Of a stretch of DNA of 64,000 bases, positions 18,014 to 26,051 are shown one piece after another. Location of the stretch: positions 4,357,665-4,421,664 of the forward strand of contig NZ_KB913032.1 in the NCBI RefSeq assembly GCF_000384215.1. The letters run 5' to 3'. The DNA comes from Amycolatopsis alba DSM 44262. GTDB taxonomy: Bacteria; Actinomycetota; Actinomycetes; Mycobacteriales; Pseudonocardiaceae. A program made the translations under genes and the position numbers. The stretch's first letter is position 1. Every line of letters begins with the position of its first letter. Under the pieces are notes generated by a model. It searched no databases and was not told where the DNA came from. It saw only the letters and a program-made list of their open reading frames with translations.

Positions 18014-19438
18014 CTAATCCTTGAGCAATCCGGCGTCGTGCAGCGCCTGAGCGGCGGCGACGACGGAATCGAACGGCAGCCCGGACCGCTCGGCGACGTC
18101 GAGCAGGCTGTGCTCGCCGTCCGAGAGGTTGAGCACCCAGAGCATCGCCATCTGGGCTTGTTTGGCGTCGCTTCGCCCGCCGAGCGAGCCGTACAGTCCG
18201 CGCTTGCCGAGTTGCGGCTCGCCGTAGGGACTGAGGTTGACGTAGCTGCGGTTGCGGTCGAGGACGGCGTACGTGTCCTTCAGGGTCTGGAGGGTTTCCT
18301 CCATGGCCTCGGTGGAGACGAAATCGAGGTTGTCGGCCGAGGTGTGGTACTCGGGATAACCCGCGTACGGCGTCCTCGTCAGCGAGCCGACACCCAGGTT
18401 GAAGCCGGGGGAGCAGAACTGGCGCTCGTCGTAGCCGTACGGCGAGAAGTCCACGATCTCGTGCGCGCGATCGGCCAGGACGTACGCGAGTACGCGGTCG
18501 ATCTCGGCGTCGCCCCGGCGGCTTCGCTTGTACGTCAGCGATCCAGGGTCACCGGCGCACGCCAGCACGAGCCCGGCCTTGATCCGGCCGACGCGTTCGT
18601 TGTTGCGCGCGAGCCAGGTGATGGCGCCGATCGTGCCCGGCATGAACAGAAACCGGTACGTGTAGTGGGGCTTTTCGAGCGTCTGCGCGAACGCGGCGGC
18701 GATCGCGATCCCGGCGACGTTGTCGTTCGCCAGCGACGGATGACACGTGTGACAGGAGATGATCACCTCGTCGGTGACCTCGCCCGGCACGACGTGCTCT
18801 GCGTAGGTGAGGCTCCCGTCGGCCAGCGTCGAGTCGATGCAGACCTCGTACTCGCCGTCCGGCATCGCGTCGAGGGTTTCCTGCGCCAGGCAGAAACCCC
18901 AGGTCGGTGCGTAGTAGCTGGTCCGGTACGGCACCCAGGACGGCTGGTCGGGCAGGGTGTGGAGATGTTCGCGCAGCTCGGAGAGCGGCATCTTCCGCGA
19001 CACCGGGACGCTGTAGCCGACGACGTGCAGATTCGACTCACCGAAGTCGACCACGCGGCGGCCGGAGGCGTCCTTGACGTACGCGTCGCGGATGTTCCAT
19101 TCCTGCGGCACCGTCCAGTCCAATACCTGGGTGCCGGTGGGGACCTCGTGGATCTCCAACGGGATGTGCTCGCCGACGATCTCCAGCGTGCGGCGGACGC
19201 CGTCGCCGGTGATGCTGCGGCACAACGGGTACAAGCGCTCGACCAGCTTTCGCAGGTCGGCGCTCGTCTCGAGGCCCCGGTACGACTGTGCCGTTTGGTG
19301 AACCCGCGTCCGCGATCGACGTCGGCAGGGCGCCGCCTGGTCATCCGTGTCACGGTTGCGGCCAACGCGCCCTGCCACCGCGATAGCGGGGCCTTCGGCC
19401 GGGGCGGGTTCACGCGTTCCGTCGCCTGTCATGTCCAT
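18014..19438 (-). CDS. M28-like DUF4910 peptidase with DUF2172 insert and C-terminal winged helix
   Basis: 474 aa from ATG 19438 (GGAG upstream); ATG 19432 and TTG 19453 are alternatives. The core begins at LVERLYPLCRSITGDGVR. The inserted domain holds EWNIRDAYVKD. Metal-site motifs of the di-zinc M28-like fold are visible: SCHTCHPSLANDN, GYDERQFCSPGFNLGVGS and EYHTSADN. The last ~80 residues (MLWVLNLSDGEHSLLDVAERSG) form a winged-helix domain, as in the structurally known clostridial member of this family. There is no signal peptide, so it is cytoplasmic. In sugar operons it may hydrolyse an amide on a sugar intermediate; peptide cleavage is not shown. It follows an epimerase gene and precedes the flippase. 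Confidence 0.8.
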   Translation of the reverse strand: MDMTGDGTREPAPAEGPAIAVAGRVGRNRDTDDQAAPCRRRSRTRVHQTAQSYRGLETSADLRKLVERLYPLCRSITGDGVRRTLEIVGEHIPLEIHEVPTGTQVLDWTVPQEWNIRDAYVKDASGRRVVDFGESNLHVVGYSVPVSRKMPLSELREHLHTLPDQPSWVPYRTSYYAPTWGFCLAQETLDAMPDGEYEVCIDSTLADGSLTYAEHVVPGEVTDEVIISCHTCHPSLANDNVAGIAIAAAFAQTLEKPHYTYRFLFMPGTIGAITWLARNNERVGRIKAGLVLACAGDPGSLTYKRSRRGDAEIDRVLAYVLADRAHEIVDFSPYGYDERQFCSPGFNLGVGSLTRTPYAGYPEYHTSADNLDFVSTEAMEETLQTLKDTYAVLDRNRSYVNLSPYGEPQLGKRGLYGSLGGRSDAKQAQMAMLWVLNLSDGEHSLLDVAERSGLPFDSVVAAAQALHDAGLLKD

Positions 19439-19460
19439 CTCCAGCTCCGCCAACAGGCTT

Positions 19461-20483
19461 TCAGCGACGCCGGAGGGTGTCGTCGAGCTCGCCGGCGGCG
19501 GTGCGGTCCTGCAGCCGCGCCAGCCGGGTGAACAGGCGCTGGAAGCCGTGTTCGGTGAGGCCGTGGGTCTTGTAGGCGTCGATCAGTTCGAGCGCGCCGT
19601 CCTTGACCGACCAGTCGCAGTCGAAGCCGGGGATCGCCGCGCGGAACCGGGAGAAATCGACGCGATAGGACCGCGGGTCCGCGCCCGCTTCGCCGGTGAT
19701 CCGCAGCGTGGAGCCGGGGACGGCCTCGACGACCTCTTCGGCGATCTCGGCGACGGTCACGTTGTTGCGTTCGGTGCCGATGTTGAACGCCTTGCCGTGC
19801 ACGGCCTCCTTGGGTGCCACCAAGGCCGCCGCGAAGGCCCGCGCGATGTCCTTGGCGTGCACCAGCGGCCGCCACGGCGTGCCGTCGGAGAGCACCAGCA
19901 CCTCGCCGGAGAGGTGGGCGTGCGCGGTGAGGTTGTTGAGCACGATGTCGCCGCGCAGCCGCGGCGAGAAGCCGAACGCGGTGGCGTTGCGCATGTACAC
20001 CGGGCTGAAGTCGCCGTCGGCGAGCTCCTGGACGTCGTCCTCCACCCGCACCTTCGACTCGGCGTACGGCGTCACCGGGCGCAGCGGCGCGTCCTCGTCG
20101 ACCAGGCCGTCGCCGCCCGAAGCGCCGTAGACCGAACACGTCGAGGCGTAGAGGTACCGCTTGACCCCGGCGTCCTTCGCCAGCTTCGCGAGCTTGACCG
20201 AAGCGTGGTGGTTGATGTCGTAGGTCAGCTCCGGCGCCAGCGACCCGAGCGGGTCGTTGGACAGCGCGCCGAGGTGGATCACGGCGTCCACCCCGGCCAC
20301 GTGCTCGGCCGTGACGTCACGAAGGTCGACCTCGAAACCCTCGGGGTCTTCGGGCTGGGGGCCCAGCACGCAGGTGTCGTAGAGACCGGAGTCGAGGCCG
20401 ATCACCTCGTGGCCTTCGGCGGCCAGCACCGGGGCCATCACCGTGCCCAGGTAACCCTTGTGCCCGGTCAGCAGCACACGCAT
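19461..20483 (-). CDS. NAD-dependent epimerase/dehydratase (extended SDR)
   Basis: 340 aa from ATG 20483. Extended SDR signatures: TGHKGYLG nucleotide-binding glycines at the N-terminus, [10 protein letters not shown] with the catalytic Ser, and PYAESK with Tyr and Lys. Such enzymes epimerise, dehydrate or reduce nucleotide-linked sugars. It sits in a run with a sugar-1-phosphate nucleotidyltransferase and a C-methyltransferase, so it likely processes the same activated sugar. The ATG lies 5 bases after the PIG-L stop. Confidence 0.88.
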   Translation of the reverse strand: MRVLLTGHKGYLGTVMAPVLAAEGHEVIGLDSGLYDTCVLGPQPEDPEGFEVDLRDVTAEHVAGVDAVIHLGALSNDPLGSLAPELTYDINHHASVKLAKLAKDAGVKRYLYASTCSVYGASGGDGLVDEDAPLRPVTPYAESKVRVEDDVQELADGDFSPVYMRNATAFGFSPRLRGDIVLNNLTAHAHLSGEVLVLSDGTPWRPLVHAKDIARAFAAALVAPKEAVHGKAFNIGTERNNVTVAEIAEEVVEAVPGSTLRITGEAGADPRSYRVDFSRFRAAIPGFDCDWSVKDGALELIDAYKTHGLTEHGFQRLFTRLARLQDRTAAGELDDTLRRR

Positions 20484-20488
20484 GACTT

Positions 20489-21142
20489 TCAGCCTTTCGC
20501 AGTGAGGTCGAGCGTCAGTTTTTTGAGGTCGAAGGCCTCGGCATAGCGCTGCCCGCATTCGATACCGCGAATGCGGGCGAGGCCGAGGAAGGCTTCCCGG
20601 TCGTACCAAGGCCGGTGCCGCTGCGAGGCGTAATGCTCCTGCAACAGGCGGACCTTCTCTTCGGCGCGCTCGGGGGAAAGCGGCACGTAGGCGGTGGGTT
20701 TGCCGAGGTCGCCGTCCCATTTGGCGATCTCGTACTCCAGCTGGAGATGGGTGCGGAACACCGTCGGCACCAGCGTCGCCAGGCCTCGGTGGTCCTGATG
20801 CGCGTCGGCCGTGCGCGGGGACAGGACGAGGTCCGGATCCGTGCGGCGGCGCAGGTCCTCCAGCCCGTTCTTGGCCTCTTCCCAATGCGACGGGAACCGG
20901 CCGTCGGGCAGTTTGAGCACGGTGACCTCGACGTCGGCGCCCGGACAGAAGGCCGCGAGCGCGGCGCGTTCCTCGGCCTCCCGTTCGGTGCCGCCGCCGG
21001 ACAGGACGAGCGCGTCGACCCGGACGCCCGGATTGTCCGCGCAGATCGTCAGCAGTGTGCCGCCCGCCCCGATGGCGATGTCGTCACAATGCGCGCCGAG
21101 CGCCACGATCCGCCCGATCCGGCCGGTGCCGAGTCCGATCAC
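20489..21142 (-). CDS. PIG-L/LmbE family deacetylase
   Basis: 217 aa; GTG start at 21142 overlaps the upstream stop (GTGA). The zinc motif normally written AHPDDE appears as [12 protein letters not shown] near residue 16, with Cys and Ile in two positions. The second site AHQDHRGL near residue 110 keeps the His. The family removes N-acyl groups from amino sugars or their conjugates. Close relatives with an AHCDDI-type motif occur in polysaccharide loci, so the variation probably reflects a subfamily rather than inactivity. The likely role is deacylation of an amino-sugar intermediate. Confidence 0.82.
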   Translation of the reverse strand: MIGLGTGRIGRIVALGAHCDDIAIGAGGTLLTICADNPGVRVDALVLSGGGTEREAEERAALAAFCPGADVEVTVLKLPDGRFPSHWEEAKNGLEDLRRRTDPDLVLSPRTADAHQDHRGLATLVPTVFRTHLQLEYEIAKWDGDLGKPTAYVPLSPERAEEKVRLLQEHYASQRHRPWYDREAFLGLARIRGIECGQRYAEAFDLKKLTLDLTAKG

Positions 21143-21936
21143 GCCGTGACCGCCGGCGCGGGTTCGCGTTCCCACCGCGCCCAGGGGCGGTCTCCGTGCG
21201 CGTACGCGTCGTCCAGCTGGACGCGTTCCTTGACGGTGTCGGTCGGCTTCCAGAACCCGCGGTACGGGTACGCGAGCAGCTTGCCGCGTTTGGCGAGCTC
21301 ACCGCAGCCGTCGGCGACCAGGTCGCCGCCCTCGGGGATGTGGTCGAAGACCTCCTGGCGCAGCACGAAGTAGCCGCCGTTCTCCCACAGCGGCATCTCG
21401 CTGACCGGGGTCAGCGCGCCGATCCGGCCGTCCTCGTTCATCTCGACGCAGTGGAACGACGACTGCGGCGGCACGACCATCATCGACGCGCCGGCGTCGG
21501 AGTCCTTGAACCGCTCGATCATCTCCGGGAGCGGGGCGTCGGTGAGGACGTCGGCGTAGTTGGCGAGGAACATCTCGTCGCCTTCGAGATACGGGCGCAC
21601 CCGGCGCAGCCGCTCGCCGATGGCCGATTCGAGACCGGTCTGCACGAAGGAGATCGACCAGTCCGCGATGTCGGTCGACAGCAGTTCCGCCTTGCCGTTC
21701 CGCAGCACGAAATCGTTGGAGACGGTCTCCTGGTAATTGAGGAAGAACTCCTTGATGTGGTGCGCGCCGTAACCGAGGCACAGCACGAACTCGGTGTGGC
21801 CGAAATGCGCGTAATAGCGCATCACGTGCCAGATCAGGGGTCTGGGGCCGACCATGGCCATCGGCTTCGGCACGTCGGACGCGTCACCGTTGCGCATCCG
21901 CATGCCGTAGCCGCCGCAGAAGAGGACTACCTTCAC
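21139..21936 (-). CDS. Sugar-1-phosphate nucleotidyltransferase (glucose-1-phosphate cytidylyltransferase-like)
   Basis: 265 aa; GTG at 21936 overlaps the methyltransferase stop (GTGA). Nucleotidyltransferase signature VVLFCGGYGMRMR at the N-terminus, KPM then GPRPLIWHVM, and the metal Asp in ANYADVLTD. Overall it resembles RfbF, which makes CDP-glucose, more than RmlA. It provides the activated sugar for the downstream SDR and methyltransferase. The nucleotide (CDP, dTDP or other) cannot be settled from sequence. Confidence 0.82.
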   Translation of the reverse strand: MKVVLFCGGYGMRMRNGDASDVPKPMAMVGPRPLIWHVMRYYAHFGHTEFVLCLGYGAHHIKEFFLNYQETVSNDFVLRNGKAELLSTDIADWSISFVQTGLESAIGERLRRVRPYLEGDEMFLANYADVLTDAPLPEMIERFKDSDAGASMMVVPPQSSFHCVEMNEDGRIGALTPVSEMPLWENGGYFVLRQEVFDHIPEGGDLVADGCGELAKRGKLLAYPYRGFWKPTDTVKERVQLDDAYAHGDRPWARWEREPAPAVTA

Positions 21937-23168
21937 GACTTCACCTCGACGATTTCCAGGTGCGGGATGGGGAAGACCAGTTTCCCGCCCCATTCGTCCA
22001 CAAAGGACAACTGGGCGGTCAGCTCCTTCCGGAGGTTCCACGGAAGGACGAGCACGTAATCGGGCTTGTCCGCTTCGATGCGTTCCGGCGGCAGGATGGG
22101 GATCCGGGTGCCGGGGGTGAAGCGGCCGTGCTTGTACGGGTTGCGGTCGACGGTGTAGCGCAGCACGTCCGGGCGGATGCCGCAGTGGTTCAGCAGCGTG
22201 TTGCCCTTGCCCGGCGCGCCGTAGCCGACGACGGTCTTGCCTTCGAGCGCCGCGTCGGTGAGGAACTTGTTCAGCTCGAGCCGGACCTTGGTGACCCGCT
22301 CGGAGAACTCCGTGTAGCCGGACATTTCGTGCAGACCGGCTGCCTTTTCGGCGTCGAGGACCTGCATCATCCGCTCGCTCGGCTCACCGGCGACGGCGTC
22401 CGGGCGCGCCCACAGCCGGATGGACCCGCCGTGGGTCGGCAGCAGTTCGACGTCCACAACGGACAATCCGCCGCGCGAAAGGGCCCGGCGCGCGGATTCC
22501 ACCGTGTAGTACTGGAAATGCTCGTGATAGATCGTGTCGTACTGGTTCTCCTGGATCAGCGTCAGCAGGTGCTGGACTTCGATGCTGACCCAGCCGTCAT
22601 CGGCGACGAGGGCGCGGAGCCCGTGCGTGAAACCGATGATGTCCGGAATGTGTGCGTAAACGTTGTTCGCCACGACGAGGTCGGCCGGACCGTGCTCCTC
22701 GCGGACGTCACGTCCGCTTTCGGGGCTGAGGAAAGCGGTCTTCGTCGGCACCCCGGCGTCACGAGCGGCTTGGCCCACGTTCACCGAGGGTTCCACGCCA
22801 AGACAGCGGATCTGCTGCGCCACAACGTGTTTCAGCAGGTAGCCGTCGTTGCTCGCGACCTCGACGACGAACGAGGACTCGTCGAGCCCGAGTCGTTCGA
22901 CGGCGCCGTCGACGAACGTTTTGGCGTGTTCGACCCAAGAGGCGGAATACGACGAGAAGTACGCGTATTCGGTGAAAGTCTCTTCCGGGGTGATCAGCGG
23001 CGGGATCTGGGCGAGCCAGCATTCGGTGCAGACCCGCAGGTGCAGGGGATAGGTCTGCTCCGGTTCCGCGAGCTGTTCCGCGGTCAGGAATCGTTCGCAC
23101 GGCGGCGTCGCCCCGAGGTCGACGACGCTGGCGAGATGGGCCGATCCGCAGAGTCGGCAGGTGGTCAT
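21933..23168 (-). CDS. Sugar C-methyltransferase-type SAM enzyme with N-terminal zinc motif
   Basis: 411 aa, first gene of the minus arm; ATG preceded by AAGGAG. Architecture of the TylCIII/EvaC-like sugar C-methyltransferases: an N-terminal zinc segment (CRLCGS ... CTECW), a central SAM domain (VVEVASNDGYLLKHV, NNVYAHIPD, HEHFQYYT) and a C-terminal domain (GYGAPGKGNTLLNHCG). The family C-methylates 4-keto nucleotide sugars at C3. Here it suggests a branched-chain or methylated deoxy sugar in the polymer. It carries two GTCCA-N4-GGAC motifs (21996, 22452). Confidence 0.87.
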   Translation of the reverse strand: MTTCRLCGSAHLASVVDLGATPPCERFLTAEQLAEPEQTYPLHLRVCTECWLAQIPPLITPEETFTEYAYFSSYSASWVEHAKTFVDGAVERLGLDESSFVVEVASNDGYLLKHVVAQQIRCLGVEPSVNVGQAARDAGVPTKTAFLSPESGRDVREEHGPADLVVANNVYAHIPDIIGFTHGLRALVADDGWVSIEVQHLLTLIQENQYDTIYHEHFQYYTVESARRALSRGGLSVVDVELLPTHGGSIRLWARPDAVAGEPSERMMQVLDAEKAAGLHEMSGYTEFSERVTKVRLELNKFLTDAALEGKTVVGYGAPGKGNTLLNHCGIRPDVLRYTVDRNPYKHGRFTPGTRIPILPPERIEADKPDYVLVLPWNLRKELTAQLSFVDEWGGKLVFPIPHLEIVEVKS

Positions 23169-23243
23169 CGAGAGGCTCCTTGGCTCGCGTCACGTATCCC
23201 AGACGTCGGCACCTCGGGCCACCTCGTTACAGGCCTTTCCTGG

Positions 23244-23263
23244 GTCTCACGCTTCCGTCTCAC
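23244..23263 (-). promoter_or_regulatory. Direct heptamer repeats in the leader of the minus-strand sugar operon
   Basis: On the minus strand GTGAGAC occurs twice, 13 bases apart (23263-23257 and 23250-23244), about 76 bases before the start of the first gene of the 12-gene operon. Direct heptamers near a promoter are used by several actinomycete activators. No convincing -10/-35 pair could be fixed next to them. Confidence 0.3.
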
Positions 23264-23366
23264 AACCGAAACCTGCCGTCTCGTCCATCGGTGTGCCTGC
23301 CTCGGCCATCCGGGCGCGGGTATCTCGGAACCCGATCGCATTCGGTCACCTGAACGCGATCCGTTC

Positions 23367-23419
23367 GCGCGTGAAGGCCCCCTTCCCGCGACTGAGCCGA
23401 GAAGGGGGCCTTCACGCGC
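23367..23419. terminator. Perfect 19-bp hairpin after the S8 protease gene
   Basis: Arms 23367-23385 and 23401-23419 are exact reverse complements built on GTGAAGGCCCCCTTC, with a 15-base loop. It lies 38 bases past the protease stop (minus direction) and is the only structure in the 288-base gap between the protease and the methyltransferase start. Confidence 0.7.
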
Positions 23420-23456
23420 ATTTCCGAAAAGGCGGCGAGTGGCGCCGCTCACATCG

Positions 23457-25382
23457 TCAAGAAACCACCAGGGCGTAGTCAGCGTCGGTCGCCGGCGTCT
23501 CCGGGTGTCCATCGGCGTTGACCTGCGTCGCCACGACCTCCACCGTCCAGGTACCGGCGGCGGGCTTCTCGAGGATGACGTTCTCCACCGTGTCGACGGT
23601 GTTCGGCGATCCGCCCGCGGTCGAGAAGTTGCCCACGTTCAGCCCGTTGTTGCCGTAGTAGACGGTCCCGTTCGGAGCGGTGACCTTCAGTGTCAGATCG
23701 TTGACCCTGGCGACCGACGCGCTCGGGGAGCCCGCCGGGTCGGTGTAGGCCAGCGTCGCCTTGAACTGCTTCGTCCCGTTCACCGCGACCGTGTACTTCA
23801 TGGCCTGCCCGGTGCCCAGCAGATCCGTCTCGTTGACCAGCACCGGCAGCTTCCACCCGTTCGCCTTGGCCTGTTCGTGCAGGTACCGCACGTTCGCGGT
23901 GCCCCAGCCCTGATGCGTCCGGGTCATGTCGTGCGAGGTGCCGCTGAACGCGAACTGGTCGGCCCCGTTGACCAGCAGCGCCTTCGCGGTCGCGGCGTGC
24001 GGGCGGCTCGCGAAGACGTCGCGGCCCTTGCCCGGTCCGCCGTCGAATACGCCGTCGGCCCACATCTGGAACAGCAGACCGGCGTTTCCGCAGGTGATCG
24101 GGGTCGCGCCGCTCGTGCCGCCGAACGACGTCGTGTACGAGGTGTCACTGCCGGACGACGTGGTGTCGATCTTGTCGTAGTAGTTCGACAGCTCCGGCTT
24201 GATCCGGCCGTCGGCGGCCGGGCCGATGCTGGCGCCGCGGTTCCACTTGTCGTCGGTGCGGCTCAGGGTGTTGTAGTGGTACTGCCCGCCGACCGACAGC
24301 ACGTTCTTCGACCACGCCTGCGGTCGTGACTGCTGGGTCCCCGCGTTGCTCTGCGACTGGCAGATCAGCAGGTCGAGGTCGAAGACGATCTTGTCGAGTT
24401 CGGCCGAAACCGAGTTGTACGCCGTCGTGAGCCCGCCACCCCAGCTGTTGCTCTGGAACACCGCGCGGTACTTGCCTGCCGGGTCGACCAGTTCCTTGGT
24501 GTGCGCGTAGCGGTTCGGCGTGTTGTAGAGGGCGAAGATGCCCTGGCCCTCGGGCAGCAGGCCACGGTGCGCCGAGCTCACCCCGGAAGCGAAGATCTCG
24601 CCGTACGTCGAGGTGCCGTGGCTGGTGTCGGCCGAGTTCGAGCCGTGCAGCACGGTCGGCCGCGCCTTGAACTCCTGGTGGGTGGCGCGCAGCCCGCCGT
24701 CCATCACCTCGCCGCGCACGCCCTGGCCGCGGTAGCCGCCGACGCTCTCGATGTAGTTCGCGCCCCCGCTCTCCCTGGCGTTGGCCATGTCGGTCTCCGG
24801 CGCGGTGATCGCGCCGACCGCGAGCACCTCGGCGCCCTGCGCCACGTTCGCGATCTGACCGGAGCCGAGGGTCGCGACAAGGTGCTGGCCGCTCTGGGAG
24901 ATCGCCTCGATGCCGCCGCCGAGCCGCAGGATCCGCTCGGCCACCGCGCGCTGGTCCCGCGCGTCCGGTTCGACCAGCGTCACCAGGTAGCTGCCCGTCC
25001 CGGCCAGTGAGACTTCGGTCTTGTCCTCCGGCCGGTATTCGCCGAGCCAGCGGACGAAACTCAATTTCGCGATCGATTCGCGGTTCTCGGGCTTGAGCCT
25101 GACCACGTACGCGAAATCGGGAATGTAGGTCCCGATTCGCACGCCGAGTCCGCGTAATTGCCCTCGCTGCGCGTCGGTCAGCGCGTTCCGGACCTGTAGC
25201 AGGTACGAGCCCTTCCAGTCCTTGCTCGCGGCGGTCCGCTGGGTGAGCGGGTCGAAGGTCCTGCTGGCCAGGCGGATGAACTGGGGGTCTTCGGGAGCCG
25301 GGGAGGCTGCGGCCACCCCGCTCGTCAGGAGCATCGCGCCGACCAGGGGCGCGAGGAAGCGGACAGATTTCGGCCGTGGCAT
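23457..25382 (-). CDS. Secreted subtilisin-like serine protease (S8 family)
   Basis: 641 aa. The signal peptide ends near residue 26 (SGVAAASPAP) and a ~170-residue pro-region follows. The catalytic triad is visible as Asp in GEVMDGG (about 227), His in DTSHGTSTYG (about 255) and Ser in GGTSGATP (about 423). The C-terminal ~120 residues form a beta-sandwich (YTDPAGSPSASVARVNDLTLKV, TWTVEVVA) like the jelly-roll found after kexin-type domains. It should be an extracellular protease. It is monocistronic: promoter-type spacing upstream and a strong hairpin downstream. Confidence 0.9.
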   Translation of the reverse strand: MPRPKSVRFLAPLVGAMLLTSGVAAASPAPEDPQFIRLASRTFDPLTQRTAASKDWKGSYLLQVRNALTDAQRGQLRGLGVRIGTYIPDFAYVVRLKPENRESIAKLSFVRWLGEYRPEDKTEVSLAGTGSYLVTLVEPDARDQRAVAERILRLGGGIEAISQSGQHLVATLGSGQIANVAQGAEVLAVGAITAPETDMANARESGGANYIESVGGYRGQGVRGEVMDGGLRATHQEFKARPTVLHGSNSADTSHGTSTYGEIFASGVSSAHRGLLPEGQGIFALYNTPNRYAHTKELVDPAGKYRAVFQSNSWGGGLTTAYNSVSAELDKIVFDLDLLICQSQSNAGTQQSRPQAWSKNVLSVGGQYHYNTLSRTDDKWNRGASIGPAADGRIKPELSNYYDKIDTTSSGSDTSYTTSFGGTSGATPITCGNAGLLFQMWADGVFDGGPGKGRDVFASRPHAATAKALLVNGADQFAFSGTSHDMTRTHQGWGTANVRYLHEQAKANGWKLPVLVNETDLLGTGQAMKYTVAVNGTKQFKATLAYTDPAGSPSASVARVNDLTLKVTAPNGTVYYGNNGLNVGNFSTAGGSPNTVDTVENVILEKPAAGTWTVEVVATQVNADGHPETPATDADYALVVS

Positions 25383-25517
25383 GAATACCTCCGGTGAGCT
25401 CTGCGGGGAGAGAGATCTTTCGAAGGTACCGACCGAAATGCCCGATGATCAGCCGCTGAACGGCCCAGCGCTTTTCCGTCGCCGCGGGAAATGGAGCATA
25501 AACGGTTAAAAACTCGT

Positions 25518-26042
25518 TCAGTGGGCGGTGGGGATCTCGTCGATCGTCCCGCTGAACCGCGTCAGCCGCTCGCGTTCCTCTTCGTCGAGGCGTCGCGTGC
25601 TGCCTTCGGGCAGGGTGCACGCGACCCAGATGGTGCGACAGCGCGCGTAGACGACCTTCTCGTCGCGCAGTCTGCTGTTCACCAAGATGTCGCAGGTCCC
25701 GACCCGCCCGACCACGGTCTCCACCTCGACGGGGTTGTCGCGGAACGTCAGCCGCCGCACGTAGCTGACGTTGTGCTTCGCGATCAGGTAGGTGGGTCCC
25801 TTCGTCTGGAAGACCCGGTCACGCCGCGGGTCGAGCATCGCGACCTGGGCTTCCTGGAAGTAGTCCAGCAGTCGCACGTTCCCGACGTGACCGAGGTGGT
25901 CCAGGTCGGTGACCCGCAGGCGATGACGGTAGAGATGGATTTCGGAGGCGGGATTCGCACCGGTCGTCCCCAGCGGATGTGCGTGCACGATGTGGATCTT
26001 CAACGATCGCGCGGTGTTCCCGCCGCACGGCGCCGCCGACAC
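25518..26042 (-). CDS. Hotdog-fold acyl-CoA thioesterase-like protein
   Basis: 174 aa if the GTG at 26042 is used; a GTG at 25988 would remove an 18-residue leader unlike the family. The core YRHRLRVTDLDHLGHVGNVRLLDYFQEAQVAML is a 4HBT hotdog signature (Asp and His around GHVGN). It would hydrolyse an acyl thioester. Its start lies 9 bases after the BtrH_N gene stop, so the two are probably co-transcribed. The substrate is unknown. Confidence 0.75.
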   Translation of the reverse strand: MSAAPCGGNTARSLKIHIVHAHPLGTTGANPASEIHLYRHRLRVTDLDHLGHVGNVRLLDYFQEAQVAMLDPRRDRVFQTKGPTYLIAKHNVSYVRRLTFRDNPVEVETVVGRVGTCDILVNSRLRDEKVVYARCRTIWVACTLPEGSTRRLDEEERERLTRFSGTIDEIPTAH

Positions 26043-26051
26043 CGGCCCGGT

